From NCBI RefSeq assembly GCF_021155765.1, contig NC_060106.1:22536031-22600030 (forward strand): a DNA stretch of 64,000 nucleotides, in the 5' to 3' direction. This DNA is from Diprion similis. Taxonomy: Eukaryota; Arthropoda; Insecta; Hymenoptera; Diprionidae. Of the stretch, positions 12,646-28,836 are shown piece after piece. The translations under genes were made by a program, and so were the position numbers. The notes under the pieces were generated by a model, which had not been told where the DNA came from, did no database searches, and worked only from the letters and a program-made list of their open reading frames with translations. Positions within the stretch are counted from its first letter, which is position 1, and the number at the start of each line of letters is the position of its first letter.

Positions 12646-15600
12646 ATGGATGAACAAATAGAAAGCATACGTGCGGCCGCTGCTGCTATTCCAAAGGGTC
12701 CGCTAAAGACGGAAGAAATATCTCAAAGTAGCCCCGAAAATGAACCAAGCGAGCGAAGCGACGGCACCACGTCACCCCCGCCTAATTGCAGCATTTGCTT
12801 GGGCAAGCTCATCAACAAATCTTTCACCGACAGCTGTTTGCATCAGTTTTGTTTCAGCTGCTTGTTGGAGTGGTCGAAAATAAAAACAGAATGCCCTCTG
12901 TGTAAACAGACGTTCAAATCCATAATACATAATGTTAGATCCGAAGGAGACTACGATCAATATCATGTTCCCCGTCAGTTTGTCTCACTGTCTGCATCAC
13001 AGATGGCTGCAACAGTGGATGTTCATTTTGATCTGGTCAGCAGTATGAATGTACCAAGGGAAGCACGTGGATTTAGCTACCGGTAAGTCAGCTAAACTTA
13101 GAGCTTCTTCATTCTTGGTTCCTAGATACTGGCATCGTCAGCTAATAATTTTGAAATCACAATCAAGCTCTCTGTACATGGAAAACTTAATGTTTCTACA
13201 AAATGTTTCATACGGATATCATACCCTGCCAAAATAAGACTTGGTTCTGCTAGAAAGCTGTTTGGATGCTGTTCAAAAGTGTACTTATTTGAGTACTAGA
13301 AATTGTTTCTGTTTTAGTACAACAATGACACCTAATCATCGATACCGGAATATCTTGAATCCTGAACAAGTTATGAGGAATGAACAAGTACCCGCTGTCA
13401 CATCACTAGTTTCTAGAGCGGAACGGAGACTGCGACGTACCAATCCTATCGACTATCGGCGCAATGTGTATCGTTTTGGACATTGGGCGACATCTCTACC
13501 CGACATATTTGGAAACTTCAGGGAATGCAGTGCTGAATACTATCGGTAAGCTACACTGATTATGATTTAAATTTTACCTGTATTATTTGAAATGAATTAC
13601 TTCAGTTTCAATTTTTCATTCTCACTTTGTCCTGTCATTTATTTCCATGACTTTAAATCTGAGGATTATTTTAATGTTTTAGGATACAAAGTCCAATGTG
13701 CTTAATTTTGAAATTTTTCTAAATTTCAATTCTTACTAGGATACTAAGGCGTGTGTGGTATTGATCTATTTTACAGGCGAAACCCAAACCAATTAAATCG
13801 ACTGATTCCTTGGTTGAATCGTGAACTACAAGTATTACTTAACAACAATGCTCCACAAATAAGTTACGTGATGCGTGTTATCATGGAATCTATCACTCGG
13901 TACGACTTGAGAAGTTCCGACTTTCGAGACACAGTTCGTCCCTACTTTGCCATGCACACCGAGCACTTTGTCCATGAACTACTCAACTACGCGCAGACCA
14001 GTTTTGATGTGATTGGTTACGATCAATATGTTACCTATGTTTCAAATCGTGGTTAGTATGATATTTAATTCAAGTTCCATGTTGCAAAAATGTTCGCCAA
14101 TAAATGTCACCGGTTCATTCCATTCAAATTCTATTTCTTCTTTCAACAAAATTTATAAACTCTATGGTCACATAACTAAAAAGATTTTCAACTGAATGAT
14201 TTTACTGTCGCATTCTTAACAACTCGATGTAACTTTTTGTTGAAATTTAAAATTCGCTATATATCTGTAACTATGGGAAACACCTCTGGTCAGTAGATTA
14301 TAGTCTTTTACGTCCTTCTCGGGTTTCTCACTACCCTCTAGATTTTTTAATCCTAGCAATTTGAATGGATATCAAAGTGTGAAATTATTTTCCATAATAA
14401 CGGAAATTCAGACTTCCGTGTCAGACTTTAACTTGGCAGACAGAACAACCGATGAGGTCAAATTGTGTACAATTCTCATCAGAGAATGGTAGTGGAAATC
14501 ACTGAAATTGATTTTGGACATCCTCATATGTCATGTTCTGCAGGTTTGTCCAACGAATATGTCCCTGTCGTATCATCACCCAGTTCTAGTAGCAGCAGCA
14601 TATCTAATGATTCAGATGTTCAAGTTGTTGAAGAAACTATCGATGCGAGTCGGATCAATATTGAGATGCCCGGAATAGGACCGCATACGGTCGAGATGCC
14701 TGGTATGTAATCCAAACGTACATACCTATCTATATACTATACCTATATCTTATATATACTATACCTTGACTCGCATAGTCTTAGGAAACTCAATGATGAT
14801 GGATTTTTCCCTTGCCTATGCTTGCATACATTTTGTGATTTGATGTAGTACTTTACTTTAATCTTGTAGTACTTCTCTCTCAAGGTCCCAGTACAGTAGC
14901 TGAAGCATTCCGTGAAACGACACAAACATCTAATATTGTACTGACAATTTCGTCAAGCTCATCAGGAATATCAGATAATGAATGTGAAGTTGTGGGATAT
15001 GTGAAGCCCAGACACGAAAGAACACCAGAAGTCATCGATTTATTATCGTCGGATGCTGATACAGTAAATGTGCCTGATGCTCCCAATTTAGATTATACGT
15101 GAGTCTAGTATTTCTTAAACCTATTGCTTAGCATTTTCTATGGAATTTCTGTTTTCTCAATATATACTCAATATATGCTTCGCTGATCATTCATATACTT
15201 TTTTAGCGAGCATACTAGACACAACTGTCAAGTCGTGACAAAACAACATCCGATTTTTGAAGATTCTATAGATCGGTCTCTTTTTGATTCTCCAAGTGTA
15301 TCAACCTTCAGCGAAGTTAACGAGGCTACTACTTCAACGGATAGAAAGGGAAGCTCAATCCGAAATACCCTGGCATCCATGAAACGATTTTCTCACACAA
15401 CGACGTCGGAGAGTGATGATCTAGATTCAAATCGGGATTGTACTCCCTACAGCAGTAGCAAATCAAAGAACAAGTCAAAGAAGTCAATCATTGCCACAAC
15501 TCCTGCGCATCATCAAAAGTACAAGCGTGGTACTAAAATGTTTGTTCGAATAAGGCGTCGTATTAAAGCAGTAATTTCAAGTAGCAGCGAATCTGAAGGC

Positions 15601-16449
15601 CGGAGCGTACAAGGAATATTCAAACCCATGTCAACAACACCGGAAAGTGACAAGAGAGAATGTTCTTCAAGTTGGAGTGATTCTAGTCCGGACCGGCACA
15701 AAAAACGACAGAAAACAAAAGGTAAATCCAAATTATTGAAATCGGCAATATCCAATATGATTACAATTCGTAAAGACTTAGTTAAAAAGGAAGAATGGTG
15801 CAGCGAAGATTGTGCAGAAAGTGATGCCTCTCAACGAAGCACCAGTATTTCCAAACATAGATCTTGCCGAAATAAAAAATATGGATCGAAGAGATATCGT
15901 TCGATCAAGGATTCAGATTCCGAGCGAGAAGTAAAGAAACGTGAAAGCGACGACCATAATTCTTTTGAAGACAATGGGATGTCAAGTAAAAAACAAACGG
16001 AAGCTAATTTGAAAGTTGACTATAGCACGACAGATTCTGAGAGGAATGTGTTGAATGGTCGCTCGAGTAGCTATTGTAGCGCACGGTCAAGTAAACCATA
16101 TGTTGCTAAGAAAAAATCAAAACACAAGGATAGACGAAAAGAAAAGGAAAGTCGCAAAACCGACGGCAGGACGGTTGCTGCTACTGTCACAGATTCATTC
16201 CAGGCCGATGATGATTGCACGCCAAGTGTTTCAACGGCATCCGTAACGTCATCCGTTAGAAGTGACACACTTCTTTCATCTAGATATGCCAGTTGTAAAA
16301 AACGTTCGAGTTCTAAGGAGAGACGTAAATCCCACAGAAAATACAAGGAGTCCAGAAAGTCTCATAAACGATCTAAGAGCGAATCGAAATCAAGGTCCAA
16401 GAAAAAGAAGCGCCGTATCAGATCGTCCTCCAGCTCTAACTCAGAATGA
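12646..16449 (+). CDS. Topors: Topors, RING-finger E3 ubiquitin/SUMO ligase (6 exons)
   Basis: Topors is a nuclear protein with ubiquitin and SUMO E3 activity. In Drosophila it is linked to nuclear-lamina insulator bodies and to meiotic chromosome segregation. Exons: 12646-13082, 13318-13545, 13777-14051, 14544-14702, 14885-15098, 15207-16449. All are GT-AG and in phase; the sum is 2556 nt (851 aa; the human protein is longer, about 1045). A C3HC4 RING uses C48, C51, C64, H66, C69, C72, C83 and C86. Exon 3 carries the conserved Topors segment with IPWLNREL and TRYDL. Exon 5 has the family block VVGYVKP...ERTPE followed by VIDLLSSDAD (416-425), a SUMO-interaction motif with acidic tail. Exon 6 is Ser/Arg/Lys-rich, as in RS-like nuclear proteins. 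The start ATG precedes the RING by 47 residues and is the first in frame. Confidence 0.95.
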
Positions 16450-16714
16450 AAATGTATTAAAAACTTTGCCCATTAACGCTCAGGTCTCTGTCTGTGCGCG
16501 GCAAGATTTAACTCTCATAAATCATCTCTAGATGAAATATCTTGTTGATAATAATTCCCAATGCTAGCGTGCGCTAGCAAAAATAGGATCTGCATAATTC
16601 GTAGATATACGTTATGGAAATGATTGATTGAAGGGTGATCATAGAATACAGAAATCACGAGAGTAATTGAACGTTTTTTACACGTATGTTTTATTTTTAT
16701 TAAAAGCTCCTTCT

Positions 16715-16730
16715 CCCCCCCCCGCCCCCC
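16715..16730. repeat. C-rich tract
   Basis: A run of nine C, one G and six C lies in the Topors 3' region. The minus strand is correspondingly a G9/G6 tract. Confidence 0.6.
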
Positions 16731-16765
16731 TTCTCTATGCATTAAGTGCAGGTGAAAAAAAAATT

Positions 16766-16771
16766 AATAAA
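16766..16771 (+). terminator. Candidate polyadenylation signal of Topors
   Basis: AATAAA lies about 320 nt after the Topors stop codon, within an A-rich stretch. It is the first canonical hexamer downstream on this strand that I found. Confidence 0.4.
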
Positions 16772-16939
16772 AAATACGACGATAGCGCGTTAGCGAATGG
16801 CAACATTTTTTGAATTGCTCAGCATTACAGGGAAAAATTCCACGAATCATAAAAAGATGTAATTCGAGGCACCTCAAAACTTCTTACACTATTTCAAAGA
16901 ACTGTTTGAAATATGTTTGAGCACACTTTTATTCCTGCT

Positions 16940-16966
16940 CCCCCCCCCCCCCCCCCCCCCCCCCCC
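16940..16966. repeat. Poly-C homopolymer (27 C)
   Basis: An uninterrupted run of 27 C lies between the convergent ends of Topors and Dimt1. Length is likely to be polymorphic and error-prone in sequencing. The remainder of 16772-17234 is AT-rich and shows no gene. Confidence 0.9.
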
Positions 16967-17234
16967 AATTCATTGTCAGTTTCGGCCTGTTAGTGACCCG
17001 TGGCCTTAAGGTTCAGTACTAAACCACGCGTTTACACTGTTGTAATTTCGTAAACGTACGTTAGTAATATTGAGTATAAGTAATGGCAACATTCAACACT
17101 TCTATTTTTGTAAGTGGTACAAAAGTGATAAGCTCCCCTCTTTCTAAATTGATGCACGCGCAGCGACGAGAAGGAATTATATAAACAGAAACGTATTTTC
17201 TTGAAGGATGAAATCAAAAGCCTTCAAAAATTAC

Positions 17235-17240
17235 TTTATT
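17235..17240 (-). terminator. Candidate polyadenylation signal of Dimt1
   Basis: TTTATT on the plus strand reads AATAAA on the minus strand, about 90 nt downstream of the stop at 17331. This distance is typical and supports the assigned terminal exon. Confidence 0.5.
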
Positions 17241-17330
17241 TTTAAATTTACTTTCATATTGTACATACATTTTTTTTTAAGATTACACACAATACAACCG
17301 CCTTACTTGCATTAATCTGCACAGATTCGT

Positions 17331-20285
<2,955 letters not shown>

Positions 20286-21129
20286 TTTCAACAATTTACA
20301 CAGCTCGTGGAGGTTATAAGCTATAAACAGTATTTCTCTACACTGAATACGAGTGGTTTAAATATAAGAGGTTAGTAATACATTGTATGGTTTTATACAC
20401 AACGTCAGAATGACCAAAAATAATCGATCACCTTATGCCGATTAATCGAGTATAATCGATTATTGTTCAAATTCGATTGATCGACCGACGCGATTGTTTT
20501 TTATTACCTGGCGGGTCTGGGTCTTCGGGGATATTAGCAGTTTCACGTATTATCAACCGAGTGACTAACTACGTTCATAAAAAAAGTTCTTCAGGGCGTT
20601 GGTAACATACCGTCGTCATTGTGATATTGAAAAGTTAAGAAAATCTCGCACCAGGAATATGTACGCCGCAATTATACAGCGGAAAAATAAATGTCAATCT
20701 AAATACATGGACGTGTATCTTCTAAATTTACCTGAATAAATCAAATCTTCTCCAGGCGACAGTAGCATATATCGCGAAGGTACTCAATTTATTTTTTGGA
20801 AGTTTTTTACGAAGTCATAGGGTTCACATTGAGAATTCTTTTTAAATTTGCTGAGTACTTTGGAAATAATGAATTAAAAAAATTTGATGGCTCAGGTTTT
20901 GAAAATATCCGAAAATTCCGAAACACTTTTCTATTGACTAGAAGCACGTTGGAGATTTGTACAAGGCTGAACCTATTTTTTGAGCTTTTCTCAAAATTTG
21001 AACGCGATGATTGGGTTTTAATTTAGAAAAATTATATCAGATACATATCAGACAGTGATTATGGTAGATTTGAGTACTTCGTATTTCATGAGCTGTTGAT
21101 CCTTTGGTGTTATAGATGTCTTGTTCGCA
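20286..21129. promoter_or_regulatory. Dimt1 upstream region with ATCGAT-type motifs
   Basis: This stretch has no gene-like open frame. Two ATCGAT sites (20423-20428, 20455-20460) and two near matches (20442-20449, 20473-20483) cluster 140-200 bp upstream of the Dimt1 start. They resemble the core of the DREF element used by growth and ribosome-biogenesis genes in Drosophila, although the full TATCGATA is not present. Promoter function is inferred from position. Confidence 0.35.
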
Positions 21130-21345
21130 TTCCTGAAGGTCCAATTAGTCTGAAAAGATTGGTACGAACTGATTTGGAGAAAAAGGATTTTTCTTCAGAT
21201 AACAGTATGGCTAACCCCTTTGGATTTTTGGCGCATGTTTGACGATTTTGGATGATGTTGGATTGAATTCTTTCATGCACTGTATTGACGTAATTTTGCG
21301 AGAGTAATCGATTCCGCACAATATTGACGCTCTGCAAGCAACGAA
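21130..21345 (+). repeat. Degenerate outlying satellite monomer
   Basis: This copy matches the 312-bp satellite in order but with many changes. It contains GGCTAACCCCTTTGGATTTT and GTAATTTTGCGAGAG, followed by AATCGATT. It is the leftmost recognisable unit and is separated from the main array by an unrelated insert. Divergent units at an array edge fit the usual decay of terminal repeats that escape homogenisation. Confidence 0.75.
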
Positions 21346-21433
21346 TCAGAACTCACGAAATCAAAACAACATCAAACTTGCACTAGGATTTGCTAGAGGA
21401 GGATAAGAAAAATCACAAACTCATAGCTACAAA

Positions 21434-21950
21434 GTTTCAGTTTCAGTTTATTCAACGTGCCTTACGTCTAGTACAAGTGTTCAGGTGTCAGTATATATAT
21501 AAATCCTACTTTACCAAGTTTTCGAATAGTATAATAAAAGGAGGTTATACTAATCCATTATACACATAACTGTATATTATGCCAATCATTTATATAATAT
21601 TATATTAATTGATATAATTATTATCATATTTCTAATGGTATTGGATTTCAAGGCATGAACAAAAACATGCAATACAATGAACGAACATGTCATAACAAAT
21701 CTGACGACTATATGATAAAAATAAAAGACTGCAATATGAATTCAGTACACTACAATATAAAGAACAGTATTGTATGAGATGGTAATTATTATAGTATGTA
21801 AGCGCAGCTTGAGTTCCTGTCTGCGTACAGAAGCAATGCACCTCTGCAGGATACAAGATGTATGATATTGTATGTGTACTATTTGACGTGACCTGAAATA
21901 AATTGAAGATATCTATACAAATTTCTCCGTTTATTCTTCGGATCTTCTCA
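21434..21950 (-). mobile_element. Possible 3' fragment of a non-LTR retroelement
   Basis: Read on the minus strand, this AT-rich stretch ends with GTTGAATAAACTGAAACTGA and then more of the same, i.e. an AATAAA followed by a short TGAAAC repeat tail. This is how many insect LINE-like 3' ends look. It separates two degenerate satellite units. No reverse-transcriptase frame is visible and the 5' limit is uncertain. Confidence 0.35.
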
Positions 21951-21954
21951 GGTG

Positions 21955-22087
21955 TTAATCCTGTGATGCTCCGAATACCTTTTTTGGAATCCTTGGGGTC
22001 GAATTGAAAGGAAGAGTCATTTAGAGAAGTAGTTATTGAACCGATTCTAAGACGAAAAGTTTTCCGCTTGGAAGAAAGAAGATGGGG
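21955..22087 (+). repeat. Degenerate, rearranged satellite fragment
   Basis: Matches to the monomer segment from TTCCTGGTGGTCCAATTAC to the GAGACGG/GACTCC region can be followed at low identity. The sequence then jumps to GGGCACTATTCCGACG, omitting about 110 bp of the monomer. It marks the ragged left edge of the array. Confidence 0.55.
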
Positions 22088-24151
22088 CACTATTCCGACG
22101 TCATTTTGCGAGAGAAATTGATTTAACGCAGTCCCGAAACGCTGCGTGCAACGCGAAAGAAGTTACAGTCGGAAAACTGCAGATTTTCATCGTCATTTCT
22201 CCGCTGTTGGTCCTACGCTCTTTTTCATGTGATTTCTGAGTTCCTGGTGGTCCAATTACTCTCGAAAGGGTCATACTAATTGATTCCGAGACGGAAAATT
22301 TTCGACTCCAAAAATCACGAAAAAACTAAGGCTAACCCCTTTGAATTTTTGGCGGAAAATTTAGCGATTTTGGAGAGTGATGCGATTGATTCTTTAGGGC
22401 ACTATTCCGGCGTAATTTTGCGAGGGGAATCGATTGATCGCAGTGCCGATACGCTGCGAGCAACGCGAAAGAAGTTACAGCCGAAAAACTGCAGATTTTC
22501 ATCGTCATTTCTCCCCTGTTGGTCCTACGCCCTTTTTCATGTGCTTTCTGAGTTCCTGGTGGTCCAATTACTCTAGAAATGGTCATACTGATTGATTCCA
22601 AGACGGAAAATTTTCGACTCCAAAAATCACGAAAAAACTAAGGCTAACCCCTTTGGATTTTTGGCGGAAAATTGAGCGATTTTGGAGAGTGATGCGATTG
22701 ATTCTTTAGGGCACTATTCCGGCGTAATTTTGCGAGGGGAATCGATTGATCGCAGTCCCGATACGCTGCGAGCAACGCGAAAGAAGTTACAGCCGAAAAA
22801 CTGCAGATTTTCATCGTCATTTCTCCCCTGTTGGTCCTACGCCCTTTTCATGTGCTTTCTGAGTTCCTGGTGGTCCAATTACTCTAGAAATGGTCATACT
22901 GATTGATTCCAAGACGGAAAATTTTCGACTCCAAAAATCACGAAAAAACTAAGGCTAACCCCTTTGGATTTTTGGCGGAAAATTTAGCGATTTTGGAGAG
23001 TGATGCGATTGATTCTTTAGGGCACTATTCCGGCGTAATTTTACGAGGGGAATCGATTGATCGCAGTGCCGATACGCTGCGAGCAACGCGAAAAAAGTTA
23101 CAGCCGAAAAACTGCAGATTTTCATCGTCATTTCTCCCCTGTTGGTCTTACGCCCTTTTTCATAAGCTTTCTGAGTTCCTGGTGGTCCAATTACTCTAGA
23201 AATGGTCATACTGATTGATTCCAAGACGGAAAATTTTCGACTCCAAAAATCACAAAAAAACTAAGGCTAACCCCTTTGGATTTTTGGCGGAAGTTTCAGC
23301 GATTTTGGAGAGTGATGCGATTGATTCTTTAGGGCACTATTCCGGCGTAATTTTGGAAGAGGAATCGATTGATCGCAGTCCCGATACGCTGCGAGCAACG
23401 TGAAAGAAGTTACAGCCGAAAAACTGCAGATTTTCATCGTCATTTCTCCGCTGTTGGTCCTACGCTCTTTTTCATGTGATTTTTGAGTTCCTGGTGGTCC
23501 AATTACTCTGGAAAAAGTCATACTAATTGATTCCGAGACGGAAAATTTTCGAATCCAAAAATCACAGAAAAACTAAGGCTAACCCCTATGGATTTTTGGC
23601 GGAAATTTCAGCGATTTTAAAAAGTGCTGCAATTATTTCTTTAGGGCACTATTCCGACGTAATTTCGCCAGAGGAATCGATTGATCGCAGTCCCGATACG
23701 CTGCGAGCAACGCGAAAAAAGTTACAGCCGAAAAACTGCAGATTTTCATCGTCATTTTTCCGCTGTTGGTCCTACGCTCTTTTTCATGTGATTTCTGAGT
23801 TTCTGGTGGTCCAATTACTCTAGAAAAGGTCATACTAATTGATTCCGAGACGGAAAATTTTCGACTCCAAAGATCACAAAAAAAACTAAGGCAAACCCCT
23901 TTGGATTTTTGGCGGAAATTTCAGCAATTTTGGAGGGTAATGCAATTAATTCTTTAAGCCACTATTCCGGCGTAATTTTGCGAGAGGAATCGATTGATCG
24001 CAGTCCCGATACGCTGCGAGCAACGCGAAAAAAGTTACAGCCGAAAAACTGCAGATTTTCATCGTCATTTCTCCGCTGTTGGTTCTACGCTCTTTTTTAT
24101 GTGATTTTTGAGTTCCTGGTGGTCCAATTACTCTAGAAAAAGTCATACTAA

Positions 24152-27100
24152 TTGATTCCGAGACGGAAAATTTTCGACTCCGAAAATCACAGAAAAACTA
24201 AGGCTAACCCCTTTGGATTTTTGGCGGAAATTTCAGCGATTTTAGAAAGTGCTGCAATTATTTCTTTAGGGCACTATTCCGACGTAATTTCGCCAGAGGA
24301 ATCGATTGATCGCAGTCCCGATACGCTGCGAGCAACGCGAAAAAAGTTACAGCCGAAAAACTGCAGATTTTCATCGTCATTTTTCCGCTGTTGGTCCTAC
24401 GCTCTTTTTCATGTGATTTCTGAGTTTCTGGTGGTCCAATTACTCTAGAAAGGGTCATACTAATTGATTTCGAGACGGAAAATTTTCGACTCCAAAAATC
24501 ACGAAAAAACTAAGGCTAACCCCTTTGGATTTTTGGCGGAAATTTCAGCGATTTTAGAAAGTGCTGCAATTATTTCTTTAGGGCACTATTCCGACGTAAT
24601 TTCGCCAGAGGAATCGATTGATCGCAGTCCCGATACGCTGCGAGCAACGCGAAAAAAGTTACAGCCGAAAAACTGCAGATTTTCATCGTCATTTTTCCGC
24701 TGTTGGTCCTACGCTCTTTTTCATGTGATTTCTGAGTTTCTGGTGGTCCAATTACTCTAGAAAAGGTCATACTAATTGATTCCGAGACGGAAAATTTTCG
24801 ACTCCAAAGATCACAAAAAAAACTAAGGCAAACCCCTTTGGATTTTTGGCGGAAATTTCAGCAATTTTGGAGGGTAATGCAATTAATTCTTTAAGCCACT
24901 ATTCCGGCGTAATTTTGCGAGAGGAATCGATTGATCGCAGTCCCGATACGCTGCGAGCAACGCGAAAAAAGTTACAGCCGAAAAACTGCAGATTTTCATC
25001 GTTATTTCTCCGCTTTTGGTTCTACGCTCTTTTTTATGTGATTTTTGAGTTCCTGGTGGTCCAATTACTCTAGAAAAAGTCATACTAATTGATTCCGAGA
25101 CGGAAAATTTTCGACTCCAAAAATCACAGAAAAACTAAGGCTAACCCCTTTGGATTTTTGGCGGAAATTTCAGCAATTTTAGAGGGTGATGCAATTAATT
25201 CTTTAAGCCACTATTCCGGCGTAATTTTGCGAGAGGAATCGATTGATCGCAGTCCTGATACGCTGCGAGCAACGCGAAAAAAGTTACAGCCGAAAAACTG
25301 CAGATTTTCATCGTCATTTCTCCGCTGTTGGTTCTACGCTCTTTTTTATGTGATTTTTGAGTTCCTGGTGGTCCAATTACTCTAGAAAAAGTCATACTAA
25401 TTGATTCCGAGACGGAAAATTTTCGACTCCAAAAATCACAGAAAAACTAAGGCTAACCCCTTTGGATTTTTGGCGGAAATTTCAGCGATTTTAGAAAGTG
25501 CTGCAATTATTTCTTTAGGGCACTATTCCGACGTAATTTCGCCAGAGGAATCGATTGATCGCAGTCCCGATACGCTGCGAGCAACGCGAAAAAAGTTACA
25601 GCCGAAAAACTGCAGATTTTCATCGTCATTTTTCCGCTGTTGGTCCTACGCTCTTTTTCATGTGATTTCTGAGTTTCTGGTGGTCCAATTACTCTAGAAA
25701 GGGTCATACTAATTGATTTCGAGACGGAAAATTTTCGACTCCAAAAATCACGAAAAAACTAAGGCTAACCCCTTTGGATTTTTGGCGGAAATTTCAGCGA
25801 TTTTAGAAAGTGCTGCAATTATTTCTTTGGGGCACTATTCCGACGTAGTTTCGCCAGAGGAATCGATTGATCGCAGTCCCGATACGCTGCGAGCAACGCG
25901 AAAAAAGTTACAGCCGAAAAACTGCAGATTTTCATCGTCATTTTTCCGCTGTTGGTCCTACGCTCTTTTTCATGTGATTTCTGAGTTTCTGGTGGTCCAA
26001 TTACTCTAGAAAGGGTCATACTCATTGATTCCGAGACGGAAAATTTTCGACTCCAAAAATCACAAAAAAAACTAAGGCTAACCCCTTTGGATTTTTGGCG
26101 GAAATTTCAGCAATTTTGGAGGGTAATGCAATTAATTCTTTAAGCCACTATTCCGGCGTAATTTTGCGAGAGGAATCGATTGATCGCAGTCCCGATACGC
26201 TGCGAGCAACGCGAAAAAAGTTACAGCCGAAAAACTGCAGATTTTCATCGTCATTTTTCCGCTGTTGGTCCTACGCTCTTTTTCATGTGATTTCTGAGTT
26301 TCTGGTGGTCCAATTACTCTAGAAAGGGTCATACTAATTGATTCCGAGACGGAAAATTATCGACTCCAAAAATCACAAAAAAAACTAAGGCTAACCCCTT
26401 TGGATTTTTGGCGGAAATTTCAGCAATTTTGGAGGGTGATGCAATTAATTCTTAAAGCCACTATTCCGGCGTAATTTTGCGAGAGGAATCGATTGATCGC
26501 AGTCCCGATACGCTGCGAGCAACGCGAAAAAAGTAACAGCCGAAAAACTGCAGATTTTCATCGTTATTTCTCCGCTGTTGGTTCTACGCTCTTTCTTATG
26601 TGATTTTTAGGTTCCTGGTGGTCCAATTACTCTAGAAAAAGTCATGCTAATTGATTCCGAGACGGAAAATTTTCGACTCCAAAAATCACAGAAAAACTAA
26701 GGCTAACCCCTTTGGATTTTTGGCGGAAATTTCAGCGATTTTAGAAAGTGCTGCAATTATTTCTTTAGGGCACCATTCCGACGTAATTTTGCCAGAGGAA
26801 TCGATTGATCGCAGTCCCGATACGCTGCGAGCAACGCGAAAAAAGTTACGGCCGAAAAACTGCAGATTTTCATCGTCATTTTTCCGCTGTTGGTCCTACG
26901 CTCTTTTTCATGTGATTTCTGAGTTTCTGGTGGTCCAATTACTCTAGAAAGGGTCATACTAATTGATTTCGAGACGGAAAATTTTCGACTCCAAAAATCA
27001 CAAAAAAACTAAGGCTAACCCCTTTGGATTTTTGGCGGAAATTTCAGCGATATTAGAAAGTGCTGCAATTATTTCTTTAGGGCACTATTCCGACGTAATT

Positions 27101-28836
27101 TCGCCAGAGGAATCGATTGATCGCAGTCCCGATACGCTGCGAGCAACGCGAAAAAAGTTACAGCCGAAAAACTGCAGATTTTCATCGTCATTTTTCCGCT
27201 GTTGGTCCTACGCTCTTTTTCATGTGATTTCTGAGTTTCTGGTGGTCCAATTACTCTAGAAAGGGTCATACTAATTGATTCCGAGACGGAAAATTTTCGA
27301 CTCCAAAAATCACAAAAAAAACTAAGGCTAACCCCTTTGGATTTTTGGCGGAAATTTCAGCAATTTTGGAGGGTGATGCAATTAATTCTTAAAGCCACTA
27401 TTCCGGCGTAATTTTGCGAGAGGAATCGATTGATCGCAGTCCCGATACGCTGCGAGCAACGCGAAAAAAGTAACAGCCGAAAAACTGCAGATTTTCATCG
27501 TTATTTCTCCGCTGTTGGTTCTACGCTCTTTCTTATGTGATTTTTAAGTTCCTGGTGGTCCAATTACTCTAGAAAAAGTCATACTAATTGATTCCGAGAC
27601 GGAAAATTTTCGACTCCAAAAATCACAGAAAAACTAAGGCTAACCCCTTTGGGTTTTTGGCGGAAATTTCAGCAATTTTGGAGGGTGATGCAATTAATTC
27701 TTTAAGCCACTATTCCGGCGTAATTTTGCGAGAGGAATCGATTGATCGCAGTCCCGATACGCTGCGAGCAACGCGAAAAAAGTTACAGCCGAAAAACTGC
27801 AGATTTTCATCGTCATTTCTCCGCTGTTGGTTCTACGCTCTTTTTTATGTGATTTTTGAGTTCCTGGTGGTCCAATTACTCTAGAAAAAGTCATACTAAT
27901 TGATTCCGAGACGGAAAATTTTCGACTCCAAAAATCACAGAAAAACTAAGGCTAACCCCTTTGGATTTTTGGCGGAAATTTCAGCGATTTTGGAAAGTGC
28001 TGCAATTATTTCTTTAGGGCACTATTCCGACGTAATTTCGCCAGAGGAATCGATTGATCGCAGTCCCGATACGCTGCGAGCAACGGAAAAAAAGTTACAG
28101 CCGAAAAACTGCAGATTTTCATCGTCATTTTTCCGCTGTTGGTCCTACGCTCTTTTTCATGTGATTTCTGAGTTTCTGGTGGTCCAATTACTCTAGAAAG
28201 GGTCATACTAATTGATTTCGAGACGGAAAATTTTCGACTCCAAAAATCACGAAAAAACTAAGGCTAACCCCTTTGGATTTTTGGCGGAAATTTCAGCGAT
28301 TTTAGAAAGTGCTGCAATTATTTCTTTAGGGCACTATTCCGACGTAATTTCGCCAGAGGAATCGATTGATCGCAGTCCCGATACGCTGCGAGCAACGCGA
28401 AAAAAGTTACAGCCGAAAAACTGCAGATTTTCATCGTCATTTTTCCGCTGTTGGTCCTACGCTCTTTTTCATGTGATTTCTGAGTTTCTGGTGGTCCAAT
28501 TACTCTAGAAAGGGTCATACTAATTGATTCCGAGACGGAAAATTTTCGACTCCAAAAATCACAAAAAAAACTAAGGCTAACCCCTTTGGATTTTTGGCGG
28601 AAATTTCAGCAATTTTGGAGGGTAATGCAATCAATTCTTTAAGCCACTATTCCGGCGTAATTTTGCGAGAGGAATCGATTGATCGCAGTCCCGATACGCT
28701 GCGAGCAACGCGAAAAAAGTTACAGCCGAAAAACTGCAGATTTTCATCGTTATTTCTCCGCTTTTGGTTCTACGCTCTTTTTTATGTGATTTTTGAGTTC
28801 CTGGTGGTCCAATTACTCTAGAAAAAGTCATACTAA
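24152..28836 (+). repeat. Four-monomer higher-order repeat (~1249 bp period)
   Basis: Equivalent monomer variants recur every fourth unit: starts at 24152, 25401, 26651 and 27900 share one variant, and 24464, 25713, 26963 and 28212 share the next. Within a unit the four monomers differ from one another more than each differs from its counterpart 1249 bp away. This is the classic signature of higher-order organisation. Confidence 0.8.

Noticed and set aside
13241..13317. Upstream extension of Topors exon 2 to an ATG at 13241
   Set aside because: The acceptor ending at 13317 gives a phase-consistent join with exon 1 and restores the family sequence.
21632..22090. Minus-strand open frame of 152 codons
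   Set aside because: It runs from degenerate satellite into the AT-rich insert, so it is a chance frame across two repeats.
22100..22400. CENP-B box in the satellite monomer
   Set aside because: TTCG and CGGA-like words occur but not in the required spacing on either strand.
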